A stretch of DNA of 64,000 nucleotides from positions 1-64,000 of the forward strand of contig JAULBX010021076.1 in assembly GCA_032358255.1 (NCBI GenBank), read 5' to 3'. Every line of letters starts with the position of its first letter. The first letter of the stretch is position 1. Of the stretch, positions 49,118-61,206 are shown one piece after another. Under the pieces are notes generated by a model, which did not search any database, had not been told where the DNA came from, and saw nothing but the letters and a program-made list of their open reading frames with translations. Made by a program: the position numbers and the translations under genes. Origin of the DNA: Heterotrichella gracilis. Taxonomy: Eukaryota > Sar > Xanthophyceae > Tribonematales > Xanthonemataceae.

Positions 49118-51264
49118 ATGGGGGTGTTGGCAACCTCACTGGCTGTGGTGGGAGTGGTGGCAGGTGGTTTGGTGATTGGTGGGTCGGTGTATGGCTGGTA
49201 AGTCAGTGTTGGGCCTTGTCTCGTTGTTGGAAGGCACATGACTAATATGGCTCCATAATCCAACATTGCATAGCGACGTTCTCTCGCACCAGTTGCTATA
49301 GCAACATCGCATAGACCACTTTTTGTAACCTGCAGGTTTGAAGTGGAGCGACTGGAGAAGCCCAAGTACAAGGTGTTGAAAACTATTCGTGGCGCTGGGT
49401 AGGTGCCGCCTAGGGCAGTGGCCAGTGGACAGTGCTGCTTACCAATGTGTGTGTCCTGGAGGCAAAGCCCACGTGAAAAACATGGCCTGCTGTGGGATAA
49501 ATTGCTGCTCGAAGTCTGCACAGTCAGGTGGGCAGCAAGCGGCTAGCTTGCGGCGGTGCCCAACTGTGCGACAAGACAAAGCCTGTGCACAACCTGGGAT
49601 CAGCAAACTTATTATGCGGTGGTTGCTGCTAATGCATTGGAGGCGTGCAGGAAACGCAGCAAGCTGCTAGTTGAGGTCAGGCAGTATGCTCCATACATCA
49701 TTGCCGAGGCAGTGTGCGAGGGCAAGGACATGAAGCAGGCGACCTCAAATGGCTTCCGGCAGGTATGCGGGCAATACAAAAGGCGCTATCTTCCGTACTT
49801 TGATGAGCATTGCATGTACTTTCCATTTAGTGATATTTTAGGTCTTGGACCTGCAAACTATTGTGAAATCCTGTCATTTTTCTTTGTCAGACATTGGGTG
49901 GAGGCACCTGGATGCACGCAGGGAGGCAGACAAATGTTGGTAGACCGTTTGTTGGGTGTTGGATGACAGTAGCTAGCTGGATTTTCCAGGTGGCTGGGTA
50001 CATCTTTGGAGGGAACACGGCAAAGGCAGGCGACGACATGGCTCCAGGGACCCCATGCAAGGCCAACAAGGGGGCGAGCGAGAAGATTGCCATGACCTCA
50101 CCCGTCAGGACGGAGATGGCTGGCTCTGGTGCCAGTGAGAGCATCGCCATGACGTCACCCGTCAGGACGGAAACAACCGGTGAGCATGGTTGCCTGTGCA
50201 TTGCAGAACGTATGTCTGGGTGCCGCACTGAGTGATGATTTCTGCCAATTGAAAGACAATTTCGGGCATGTACCCTGGCAGCATAAACATAAGTAGCACA
50301 GCACGAACATGATAGTGCAGCACTGCCATTCCATGGATCATGCGTCACAAATCACACACACCAATTGACCCGCCATCTGCATAGGCACTGCCACCAGCCA
50401 CGGTTGTCATCCTCAGCTCAGAGGCCTTTTCAAGCAACCCATGCTTCTAATAGAATGGCAGATGGTGGGATGCATCTGGGCATGCTATGCTCCTCCCCTT
50501 GTTCTTAACCATGCACTATGGCTGGCGCAGGTCCATCCACCTACAATATCTCCTTTGTCATGCCGTCCAAGTACACGTTGGACACCCTGCCCACCCCCAA
50601 GAACGAAAACGTGAAGTTTCGGGAGGTGCCAACCCAGATCGTTGCAGCCCTGCAGTTTTCGGGCCACATCCCTAGCAGCGCCACGGTAGGTGTGCATGCA
50701 GTGGTCATTGTCTGTGTGGATCGTGGTATACATTGAAATGGATTCAGTGCATGTGCATGAGCATTGCTGTAAGGATGCTTGTTTGCACCTGACCAGTAGT
50801 GGGACTGTTGGTATACGTGTGGCAATAAACCTGCCTACCCAGACCATGTTGGGAAATATTCCAACAACAGCCAGGGCTGGAATGTCGCCTAGTTGACCAT
50901 TGCATCAAAAATCAACCGAGTGGTTGTGCTGCTGGTCGTGCCTTCAAACCTCATCCTCAACTTCATGACGTGCTGGTTTTCAACCAGCTGATATCTGCAT
51001 GTTGTCGAGCTTGCATGAGACCCCCAGGGCTTGCATGTGGTTGGTCAGATGTCAGCTTTGGGTGTTATTTCAGTGCCTACGACCAACAGGTGGCCCATCT
51101 CGCAGGTGGACAAGAAGAAGGGTGCACTGCTGGAGGTGCTGGATGCGGAGGGTCTGGCCACGGAAGGGGATGTCATGGTGTATCAGTTTCATCCGCCTTT
51201 TTGGCCAAGCTGCTTGCGCCGCAATGAGGTGCTGTTCAAGCTGAAGGACTATGAGGCTGAGTAA
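49118..51264 (+). CDS. SOUL heme-binding family protein with N-terminal membrane anchor
   Basis: Six exons (49118–49197, 49336–49398, 49651–49762, 49990–50179, 50531–50685, 51106–51264) give 252 residues. The SOUL/HBP fold binds heme or tetrapyrroles; plant and algal members sit in the cytosol, plastid (including plastoglobules) or eyespot. The first ~26 residues (MGVLATSLAVVGVVAGGLVI) form a hydrophobic anchor or signal. The domain shows EVRQYAPYIIAEAV, SNGFRQVAGYIFGGN, SEKIAMTSPVRTEM, YNISFVMPSKYTLDTLPTP, REVPTQIVAALQFSG and RRNEVLFKL near the C-terminus, all family landmarks. The segment IAMTSPVRTE occurs twice, 22 residues apart, in exon 4. The exon 3 acceptor is chosen because it alone keeps phase. 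Introns lack echoes. Confidence 0.93.
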
Positions 51265-52116
51265 GGGACGGGAGCTTCGGTCAATGTCTTTTACGCGTGT
51301 CTGGGCCATTGCTGTGCACTGCATTGATGGCGAGTATTGCCAACGCGCTGCGAGTGGACGATTCTGTTGAGCCACCAACGCACAGCTGCTAGCTGGCTGG
51401 CCGTTATTAATTAGTAAGTTACTGGCAGTGGAGTACCATTAAGTGGTTGAAGTTGTCGTGAAGTGGGAGGCATGGGGTATGCAAAGGTGATCTGGATGGT
51501 GAGCAGGATGGCATTATACACACTGTCATAACCTGGTTCTGAAGGCTGCATCAACAGCGGTCACCGTGTGCAATATGGCATTGCCATGTGTTGTGTTTGT
51601 TTTTTGTTCATGTGTTGTGATTCAGGATTGAAATGCGTGAGCGTGAGCCTAGGCAGATATCTTGCCGAGTTGGAAGTGACGGTGCGCAAACAAACATGGC
51701 CCGGCGCTGGTAGCACTGTAACATGCATGTGTTTTTGTGCTACATTATCCTACAAAATCTACTAGTATATTGTTCGTCTCCAAGGAAATAATTGCAATGT
51801 CAAGTGCTGACGGTGTGCAATATTGCAGAATATCGACAGTAGTAGCACAACCCTATGCAAGATCATGTGCATGAACTTCATGAACAAAATAAAGAAGAAG
51901 AAAGCAGCTGAACTAAAAAAGCAATGCATGCAGAGCACCACATGTGTCTTCTGAAGGCCCAGTGGCATGGACAGCCTCCAGGCGATTGCTGCTTTCAGGC
52001 ACTCATATGGAAAATGGGCACGGCATGTCTCGCGCACACTTGTGGCAGGGCTTGTAACCTCCCGTTGGCTACAGGAGGCACTTCGATGAAAAAAACTGGT
52101 GCACTTTGGATGCAAA
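51265..52116. terminator. Convergent 3' region of SOUL and the nucleotide-sugar transporter
   Basis: TGTAA at 51717–51721 on the + strand, about 450 bp past the SOUL stop, is the best poly(A) signal. No genes are seen. Confidence 0.45.
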
Positions 52117-53163
52117 CTACCTGGGGGGCACAGATTTTGCTTTCACAAACACCACCCCAGCAATCAAGCCCACAAACACACTCCCAGCGTTCCTGATGGA
52201 CCAGTTGGTTTCAAAGAGGAACAAGCCTAGCAAAGCCACCGGTATCTTGTTGAGCGACCCTACCAGGCTGTATGTTGTTGCTGTGGTGGTGGAAAGAAAC
52301 CATAGGGAGGCAAAGCTGATGGCAAACCCTATGACACCGCTCAAGATGGCTGCTGCCTGGAACATGCTGTTTGTCAGTGCAGGCTCGTTTTTCAGCCCCG
52401 CAAACTCGCCGTACACATACATCAAGATGAGGAGCAAGGGGAGGGACAGGGCGTTGTTGTACGCCACCATAGAAAATTCATCCAGCTTCTGCTTGTTGGT
52501 TGTGTAGTTCTTGACTTTGTCCATCACCCCCCTGAGGTACAGCGAGTAGGCTGCTGTGAACACGCAGTTGAGCAGCTGCCACATATAGCCCTCAAAGTCA
52601 AAGGCCAGGTCCGTCACAGCCCCGCACACCGCCGACACGCAGATCAGCAGCAGGGCTATCCACACGCCCATGTTGTAGGTCTTGCCGTAGAAGAAGAAGT
52701 CACCAGCAATAATGAGCAGGTTGGTGAGGTTCTTCAGTACAGTGACCATGGGTACGCCTAGGCGCTGGAGCGAGTAGAAGCTGGTCCAAATCATGCCCAC
52801 AAAGATGCAGTTGACTGGGAACCAGACCCTTGCCACACGCAGCGTGAAGGGCTCTATCCGCACCACTCCCAGGAACTTGCACAGCATGACCAGCAGCAGG
52901 CTGAAGGCGCACTGGAAGAACAGCAGCGAGGTGGGCTCGTGGAAGGCAAAGGCGGAGAGCGCAAACTTGTTGAGGAGCACCATCCCCGTTGAGGCGGCGC
53001 AGTAGCTCAGGCCTGCCACCAGGCTCGCGTGCAGCCCAAGGATCAGCTTTGCTTTGGTGGTGGCACCAGTTGGCGTTGAGACAACCTCCACATCCCAGTT
53101 GGGGTCATCTTTGGACCTTGGACTCTGTAGGTTCCCGCTAGGACTGGTTGCCAGGCGTATCAT
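52117..53163 (-). CDS. Nucleotide-sugar transporter, GDP-mannose/GONST-VRG4 type
   Basis: A single uninterrupted frame of 348 residues runs from ATG 53163 to TGA 52119–52117. About ten hydrophobic helices fit the drug/metabolite transporter fold of Golgi nucleotide-sugar antiporters. The motif GSLNKIP (about 302–308) matches the GALNK nucleotide-binding motif of VRG4/GONST GDP-mannose transporters. VTVLKNLTNLLIIAGD and LSTTTATTYSLVGSLNK are also typical. The N-terminal ~35 residues are hydrophilic and cytosolic. It is the only intronless gene here, although an AG close to the ATG (TTTGCAG|CC) allows a 5' UTR intron or an extra small exon. Substrate assignment is by motif only. Confidence 0.93.
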   Translation of the reverse strand: MIRLATSPSGNLQSPRSKDDPNWDVEVVSTPTGATTKAKLILGLHASLVAGLSYCAASTGMVLLNKFALSAFAFHEPTSLLFFQCAFSLLLVMLCKFLGVVRIEPFTLRVARVWFPVNCIFVGMIWTSFYSLQRLGVPMVTVLKNLTNLLIIAGDFFFYGKTYNMGVWIALLLICVSAVCGAVTDLAFDFEGYMWQLLNCVFTAAYSLYLRGVMDKVKNYTTNKQKLDEFSMVAYNNALSLPLLLILMYVYGEFAGLKNEPALTNSMFQAAAILSGVIGFAISFASLWFLSTTTATTYSLVGSLNKIPVALLGLFLFETNWSIRNAGSVFVGLIAGVVFVKAKSVPPR

Positions 53164-55045
53164 GGCTGCAAAGACCCCCGCCCCTGCAAGAAACGTGTCA
53201 GGTGAGATACAGGCAAGGGGTCAACTGAAACCCCTACATCTAGAGGCAGATCTGGAGGCAGTACGCCAACTTGAGATCCCTGGAGATGGCAGTGTAGTCT
53301 ATGCGGAGGCATAACAGTCCTAACCCTGTAGGCATAAGGTTCAAGACCGTTTCAAAAGGTACACAGCAAATTTGGGTGGCGAAAGGTTTGAGAGCAACTG
53401 CTTCACAGCAAGTCAACTTAAGCAACTGAACTAGCTGGGCACTGGAGTGAAGGCTCCAAGATCAATGCCCATGGCACATAAGCCCACTTCCTCGATCAGG
53501 ATGGCAGGTACATATAGTTTACTGCACAACCCACGAACATACCTTGTATTTGGGGCTTGGTACAAGGCGTGAAGTTTTGAAAGGCGCAGACACCCCAAAC
53601 CACCCCAATCACTGGGGCCCAAGCACCGTGGCTTCTGAGCGCTTTGACCCAGGAGACTGAATTAGTGAAGATAAAGACCAGGAATGCACATGTCAGTTGG
53701 CTGCATTATGCTTCCGGGTTTGCCTTTAGAGGCGGCACCCAGCCATGCCTGCCAACGAGATGTGTGTGGGCGGCCTGTCGCCAAGCAGTTCTACGAAGCG
53801 CAGGTGGCTTCAAGTGCTGCAAGGGTTATGACTCAATAGTTGTCCAGGGCTGAGGAAAGCACAAAGAAAGCGTCAGTGGCATCGTTTGGCGCATCTGCTT
53901 GTCATGTAGTACTATATAGTTGGGACCAAGGGGTATCTATCACCATATCGGACGGGGAATGTTCAACAACAATGAAGTAATTTGAAATAATTGAACATTA
54001 AATGAGTATTGAGCATTCGGGTATCTTCCCAACTTGCTGGGGTTTATTGTCTTGCTGGTGGGGCTTCGATTTTTCCCATTGCAAGTAGGCTGGGTGATGC
54101 TCGTCCCCCTGGAAGTAAGCTCCGCCTGGGAGTAAGCTCTGGTTGTCGCGGCAGATTTTCACTACAGTAAGTCCTGGCTGGCCTTACCATACCTGAGATT
54201 CCAGAGTCCTTTGGAACCAGCCTCGTGCCCTTGGTTGCCCTCAACTATTTAGGAGTCATGCATGTATGTCTATCTGTTTATTCCAACTGGGCAATTACAT
54301 ACAATTGGTGCGACAGAAGATGTCTACATCCATGGATTTTTTCCTGATTTAAAAGTACCTGGTTGGGCTGCATTTTTTGTGCCTGTCATGTACGTCAAGG
54401 CCTTGCAATTGGCAGCTGGCGACCCGTGTAAGCCTGCACCAGTTTCCATCGTACCTCTGTAAAAACGGCAACGTTGGGTACACAATAATGCAGTGACAAA
54501 TGCATTTACCATTGGATGTCACTTAATATCGGCTTACCTTGGCACCAAGATGGTCCGGGACCACTTATATTGGTTGTTCACCCAGCCCCCTGTATATTCA
54601 TGTGGCAGGGGGCCTTTGGAAGCAGTTTGGAAGCAGCACAGCAAGGGTGGATGGATGGCAAATGCGGACACGAGTGCACACTCTTTGGAAATAAATAAAA
54701 AAATAAACAATATTGTCTGGAAAATGGAATGACGAATTATGATTGTGATGGCAAGGTATCGCCATTTGGGAATCCATTTAAAACTGTAGCAACATACTAC
54801 TATGTCACATATATGATCCACACACCCCACATGGTTGACATGTAGGTGCGCATGTGCAATGCAAAAATCCAATCTCGTTTGCGCACCCACATTTGGTCGC
54901 CTAAAACGAGCCATGACTATGTGGATTGCTAGTGATATGCAATTCATGAACAGTAGCCATTCGTGGCTGCGTAGGGTTGCTTCATTATAAATAATCCAAT
55001 AGCTGGAATTTGGAACTCCCCATGGCATACTGTCCCAGTGATGTA

Positions 55046-55070
55046 GGTTCAATGACGCGTACATTGAACC
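55046..55070. repeat. Short perfect hairpin
   Basis: GGTTCAATG, a 7-nt loop, then CATTGAACC. The stem of nine pairs is perfect. Confidence 0.85.
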
Positions 55071-55349
55071 AATTGCAGTTGCGTCATTAAAGTGCGTCAA
55101 TGAACTTGTGTGAATGGGTCCACTGACGTGTATATCCATGACGAACTGAATCTATAATGCTCCTGTCCCTGCATCGCGGGCGGCCCGCATGGGCAGTACG
55201 CATCATTCAATTTAAAATGTCCTGAGGTGACTCACAAAGGTGCTTGCCAAGCTCAGGTCATCTCAGCACGCTCATCCACCCTCATCCACATTGCAGCATT
55301 GAATGGTTGGCACTGGCAGTGCTCAGCGCTCAATCGCCACTGGCGTGCC

Positions 55350-55375
55350 GATTGATCGGTGCGCACCGATCAATC
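55350..55375. repeat. Perfect 26-bp palindrome
   Basis: GATTGATCGGTGC is followed at once by its reverse complement, with no spacer. It could be a dimer-binding site or a cruciform. CAATCGCC and CAATCGC also occur just outside it. Confidence 0.9.
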
Positions 55376-56512
55376 GCTAAACACTTGCAATTGCAACGGG
55401 CCACAAATTGCACTTCATCAGTGGGGTATGAACCACAGTGGGGATGATCCTGATACTATCTGGTATATCTATTAGGCCTGCACCAAATATAGGCCCAGAT
55501 TGACCCTTTAATGATTGTGTTCCTCTCTAGTGCCAGTTTTGGCATTGGCATGCATGCCCTAGACGAGGGTTTTTCATGCAGCTGCAGCCGCACCTTCCAG
55601 GCGCCAGTTGGCACTGCCCAGATGGTGCCGATGGGCCCATGTGATGAAGCGCGCGCACGATCGGAGAGCAGCACCCAACCCACCCATCGTCCGCTGCCGG
55701 GTATCGGGCGCTAAAGGGTGTTGTTCGGCAGGGCTGCTGTCACAAAGAGATACAGTAGAGCTCGTACGTGAGTGTATGCATGCCGTTTGCCCGTTGCCTA
55801 AGTTTTTGGGTGTCATGCAAGTGCCAGGTCCCATTTCCATGCGTTGTTGGAGTACGTATAATCTACTGCCAGCTTGCACTTGTACCTTGTACGGAGAACG
55901 CATATTGCCATGTCATTGACAACGGGTCATGCAGTTCTTGGCTATTTAGCATTTTATACCTATTGAACCAGCCACTGGAGCCAAGGGTGATCAGCGAGGG
56001 AGTAGTAGGGACGTAAACCCGCTTTCCTTAGCTGCCAATGTGCAAGGTGCTGACAGAACCTCCTAAACCTCCTCAGCAAGCAGGAGTGGCAGCTTGTGTG
56101 TGATACGAGGCAAAGCCTTTGATGTGGGCTCTAAGAGGCAATCCGCCTTTGTAGTGCCAAATACAGAGGGGTACCCAGCACCGTTCACATGGCACTACCA
56201 CCGGTGCCCATGGAGTGATTCCAGCTTGCCAGGTGTTGGGAACTGGTCAGCATGCAACGAAGGGCTCTTGACTCCATGCTTGTACATGAATTATTGGTGC
56301 TGCTTGGAACACCTAAGCTGAATTCAGGTACTGGGGCAGCACAGCCTTCAGGAGACACCCAACTCCTGGACTTGGCAATGCACGCAGCAGTTGCGTCACA
56401 CCACCAGGCCCTGTAGCACACTCAGTGCAAAGCAATTTCCAGTACCAGTGGCAACATCCTTGGTGAGGCAGCCACCGCTCTTCAAAACCCTACCAGGCTG
56501 AGCCTATCAGCC

Positions 56513-59500
56513 ATGCAGCTACCCAGGGCTTTTGCCAGGTCAGCAGAAGCCAGCCATGACACCAGGGCAGGTGTTCTCCACCCCTCCTTGCCCTGCATAA
56601 ACACCGCACCCAAACAACCCATTGGCTCAGATTCCGCCGGTGCTCACCAGCATGCTGTGGATGTGGATGTGCTCCCGGGGAAGCTGTCATCCCTGATGCG
56701 GGGATCCCAAAAAGGACCCAAGTCTAGGACCAGCCTCATTTTCCACCTGCTGGTTGTGGTGATGCTGGCGACAGCCATTCTGGCTACCTTGGCTTGGTCA
56801 GTGGGGAAACCCTCCTGGGGTAATTCCAGCTATGGAGAGCGCCAACAGCAGCGCTTGCGAGACACAGACACTGTGTTCCTGCAAGGTGGTCAAGAAGTAT
56901 TGATGCCACAGGCGGAACAGCCTGCGGGTGGGACGCCAGAGGATGTGCGGGAGCAATGGCAGCAATTGCTTGCAGAGGATGCTGCATTGTCACAGACATG
57001 CGCCCCCTCCTCCTTCCCCGAGCCCCAGTTCTTTGACGATCACTGCGGGAAGCACCTGGAGGTGCCAAAAGTGGCCCTGCTGTTCCTTGCAAGGTAGGCG
57101 AAACAGTGGACCCTGTTCAGGTTTGAGAATTTAGGTTGCTCTCCTGTTCCTTGCAAGGTAGACAAAACAGTGGATACTGTGTAGGGCTTAGGGTTTGGGT
57201 TTTGGGTTGGGGTCTACCTTGCCCTCCTGTTCCTTACAATGTAAGCAAAACAGTGGCCATTCCTGTCTCTCATCTTCCTAACAAATGCAGCTGTTCAAGG
57301 ACAAGCTGTGTAGGTCATTATATCGTTTATGGCTTGTAATTATTTGTTTACGTCCTTGCAGGGGTCCCATGCACCTGGAGAGGATTTGGCGGTCTTGGTT
57401 CCAATCAGCCGCGGCGTATCTACCAGTCAGGGAGGTGGTCAATGTGGGCTGCTCGCGCGGTCCCGGTTTCTTTTTCTGGACGAGGGACACCCTGTGCAAT
57501 GCCAGCAGCACCGAGGGGCCCAATCCTGTGCTCATGAACCAGCACCTGTTCTCGGTGTATATCCACTACCAGCCGGATTTTGAGGGCTACTGCAACCACA
57601 CGCTGTTCTTTGGGAGGGGGTCAGGTGCGTGCACAATGCACGGTCCCCCTTGCCAGCTGGTCGATTATGCTGCTCCTGGGCGGCCTGGTGTGCAGCAGTG
57701 TGTGTGATGCGCCATGTTGTAGATGCCTTGTGCGCTCTGCTGAAGTGCAGTGACTTTGCGCATGGGGTGTGAACCACTCGCAAGGGTTCCCAAGATTGTC
57801 ATCAGCCGCCAATGCTAGCAACGTTCACACGTGCACGCGCAAGCAACAATGTGCACACACAATCCCTAAGTCTACATGTGCGGTGCAATGAATTGCCGTG
57901 CTTCAAGCCAGTGAGACCATTCCACGCATTTGCATGTTTTATTTACACAAAACCTCTCCATTGTACCCCCTGCAGCTGACCGCATCCAGACCTACTGGGG
58001 CCACCACTCCACCACCGATGTGGCAAGAAAAATGCTCAGCCAGGCGCTGGAGGACCCCAGGAACCAGAAGTTTGTGCTCCTGTCCGAGTCCGACATCCCG
58101 CTTTACTCCCCCCTGGTGGTGTACCAGCAGCTCATTCATGAACCCTTGAGCAGGGTGAACGCCTGCAAGTAGGTCCATCATGGATTATACACCAATGATT
58201 GGGCGTGGGCCGCATGCATCAATGCTAGAGATAGGGTTGCACAAAGGTTTTGTGCAATGGCCTGCTTCATGCATCATGATCGCTTCTTCCCCTGGGGACC
58301 TGCTGGGATCTGTACCTATATGTATTCATATTGCTCTTTTACTGCAGGCTCCCTGGCTGGTACCGTGGCGACTACCGGTGGAGCCCCAACATGGCCTCAG
58401 GCAACTTCACCTTTGACCACTGGCGCAAGCACTGGCAGTGGTTTGGGCTCACAAGGGAGCATGCGCAGGTGGGGCAGGAAAGGGATAGCATGGAAGTACC
58501 CTTTTTTGCCTGAGGCAATTGCTGCCACTGGTGCCAGATTAGCAGCCACTCGTGCAGACTGGGCTGCTGTGGCAACGCCATCAATGGTAGTTTTCAGAGG
58601 TTCTGTATGACCATTGCAGCCTTGAACATCCACCATGTGCGAATTTTACTCGACTGCCCTCCTTTGGAGACATAGTGGGAAGGAGTCCCTCAGAGAAAAT
58701 GGTAAAACCTCAGTACAATGCGCAATATGTTAAACAAGTACATCCCATCTGTTTTCCACGACAATTAAACCTCCTGTGCACCCTCAGCATTGCAACCACA
58801 CTTGCATGCACATGACCCACAAGTGCGCATGCGCTCAGGTGGTGGTCGACGATGACTTCATCGTCAAGATATTCGAGGAGAACTGCACCAACGGCAGGAC
58901 CCCCGACGGGCGCTGGCGCGACTGCTTCTCCGATGAGCACTACATCTCCTCCCTGCTGGCATACAAGGGGAGGGACAGCGAGACGGACTGCAGAGGGGAG
59001 GTCACCAGTGCGGATTGGGGTGCGGGTGGGCCCCACCCCAAGACGTACGAGGAGGGGGAGGTGACTGCGGAGTATGTGTCTTTCCTGAGGCGGCCATACC
59101 TGCAGTGCGACTACAGGGCAGCCATCGAGGCTGCTGAACAGGTGAGGGTGCAAGGATCAAGGGTGGCGCAGTTTCAAAGGCAGCATCGTGCAAATGATGC
59201 TGTACGTATTGTTCAGGAATAAGGTGGCATGGCACTACAAGTTGCTCATATGGAATGCCATGGAGGGAATTGGATGAGGCGCATATTTATACGGTATTGA
59301 ACAAAGTATTGTGACCTATGAAAAGGTTTAAAATATATATATCCAAACAAACAGACAGACAGGCATTCCCAGCCGTCATCGGCTCATGGCCTTATGTGCC
59401 CCTGAAGGTGACACATGTGGGACACTAGGTCCTCAATGTCATGACTAGTTGAGTGGGTAAGCAGGTCTGGCAAGCTAGTGATGCGGAGAATATTCTCGGA

Positions 59501-60004
59501 TGCCTCTAGCTTGCAAGACTTCTGTACTCACTCCACTAGTCATGACGGGGTAGATCTAATGTTCCAATGTGTACCTTTTAGGGACACACAAAGCGCATCA
59601 AGCTGATGACAGCAGGGATCGTCTTTCCGTTTGTTTGTAGAGTGAGTAAATAAATTTGTCAAATATACTTTGTCAACTAAATCCATATATTTGATTGTGT
59701 CGCATTTCAGGGCTTTGTGCATGTTGGGCGCCTCACAGCCGACACCTGCTCTAGAAGGGACTTCCAGGGTTTTGAAGTTAGCGGGGGCAAGCTGGGCTAC
59801 GACTGCCCACTGTTTGCCCGCAAGTACTCGACTGCAGTGGCGGAGCAAACCACCCGGCTGCTGCATGACTGCCGCCAGGAGCTGCACATCTTAAATGAGG
59901 TGGTGTGCAAGCAGCCATCAGATCAGTGGCCACTGATTGGAGAGCCGTACCTGTGTGCGGGTATCGACCCAGCATCGCCAGAGAAGCCGTTCTACTGTAC
60001 CTGA
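56513..60004 (+). CDS. GT14-like (Core-2/I-branching, DUF266) glycosyltransferase, type II membrane protein
   Basis: Six exons (56513–57093, 57362–57624, 57976–58168, 58348–58468, 58839–59141, 59711–60004) give 584 residues. A cytosolic N-terminus of about 73 residues precedes one transmembrane helix (about 74–97, LIFHLLVVVMLATAILATLA), then a stem and the catalytic domain, as in Golgi type II enzymes. Family marks are VPKVALLFLARGPMHL, VYIHYQPDF, FVLLSESDIPLYSP, WRKHWQWFGLTREHA and VVVDDDFIVKIFEENC. SESDIPL is the usual core-2/GT14 segment. Several conserved cysteines (EENC, CFSDEHYISSLL) could form disulfides. The donor and acceptor sugars are not known; plant relatives act on arabinogalactan-type glycans. 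Exon 1 has donor-edge echoes, and intron 5 contains a large foldback. Confidence 0.9.
57137..57262 (+). repeat. Two tandem echoes of the GT14 exon 1 donor edge
   Basis: CCTGTTCCTTGCAAG|GTAGAC (57143) and CCTGTTCCTTACAAT|GTAAGC (57226) copy GCTGTTCCTTGCAAG|GTAGGC at 57079, each followed by AAAACAGTGG. TTTAGGG-like motifs lie between them. Confidence 0.95.
59343..59640. mobile_element. Foldback (MITE-like or long-hairpin) element in GT14 intron 5
   Basis: The left arm 59343–59477 and right arm 59506–59640 are inverted copies about 135 nt long, roughly three-quarters identical by eye. The inner 40 bp match best (GTCATGACTAGT...CAAGCTAG). The centre is the perfect palindrome GAGAATATTCTC. Arm ends are AAACAAAC and GTTTGTTT. 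There is no open reading frame and no clear target-site duplication, although the flanks are AT-rich. It could be a miniature inverted-repeat transposon or a hairpin small-RNA precursor. Confidence 0.8.
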
Positions 60005-61206
60005 GGACACGGCTCTAGCTGAGGGGTTTTCAAGCTGAGGAGGGGGGGTCAGTGGCAGCGCTGGGGCTTGGGTTGGGGGGCTTGACGGGGCTGATTGGAA
60101 ATCTTTTCAAGGCAAGTGGGGGTCATACTTCCAATGGCCATTTCTAGGGTAAATTGTCACTTTGCTATGGTACGCATATGTACCCGTTACCATACAAGCC
60201 TTGTTTTGTGCTTGAGAACTGAGGGCTGGCGGAACTGGGTGGCGAGAGGGGCGCAATGCAATCAATGGATGGGTTTGCCAGTCGCCCTGTACGTTTGGCC
60301 ACTGATATGATATCGGGCTGTGCTATGGGGGTACTGGTGCTGCTGCGGTGCGGGAATATACACATCCCTGTGGCAGCATACAATTGACATTTATTTTTTA
60401 TGCGGGGTTCGCCGGTGTTACCGTTGCACCTGCTGTTTAGTGGATGTTTCCTATGAGCAGGTATTTTGGGGAGTTGAGGCACCATGGTACCAGCGTGTAC
60501 TTACATACGGAACAGACACTGGGCCCCAGGGTATGAGCAGGTGACATGAATTCATGAACCTAGCTAGCGGCTTCTCGTGGCATAGCCTTGTAGTGCAGGG
60601 CTGTGTTGCAGTATGAACTGCTATAGTTGACAGCAGGCCTTCGCTGGATGGCGTCTTACAACGTAGCTGTAGCACGCAACACCACGGCATACAGGCATTG
60701 TGGATATATACAGACATGGCGAGTGCGTCAGATCTGCCGATCCCTAGCACGGCTATTGATCCCTTACAGATCAATAAGTACGCAGTTCCACAAATTGAGA
60801 TTGTGCCCAACAAAGGAGTGGGCTCATGCTTTAAAGTTGGGTATTCCATTTGCCCAAGAAGCTTGTCTGGTCCCAATCTTCCCAGGTATTCTTCTGGTAG
60901 ACTGCAATATGAGGGTTTTTAACCCATTTGGGTTGACTTATTAGGGTGTGCAATAAACCCTAGGGTTTTCAGGAGACTCGGCGGCCTGTGTGGTACGTCC
61001 AGGACCGTGACCAGCTGACTCAACAAGATGCCAAACGCCTGTTGTTTAGAACGCCTTGTAGTCCGGTGAGGGTTGGTTGTGCTCGCACATCTCTCTGCAC
61101 TGCTGTGTGGAAGCCTCACTGACAATCCCCCACTTCGAAGTTGAAGCAGCGCGTGCATTGTGCTGCCCTCGGTATATACCTGGGCCCTTGTTGCAAGTTT
61201 GCCGCG
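60005..61206. other. Region between GT14 and fumarase
   Basis: It should hold the GT14 3' UTR and the fumarase promoter. No gene or repeat is recognised, and no TGTAA was found close to the GT14 stop. Confidence 0.4.

Larger units (their letters stand above)
53164..56512. other. Gene-poor stretch between the transporter and GT14 genes
   Basis: I recognise no protein or RNA gene in these 3.3 kb. The short open frames have no conserved features. Two small inverted repeats are listed separately. The first few hundred bases should hold the transporter promoter, the last few hundred the GT14 promoter. Confidence 0.45.

Noticed and set aside
53250-53345. Possible tRNA, from a GGTTCAAGACC B-box-like motif
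   Set aside because: No matching A box or acceptor stem pairing could be found.
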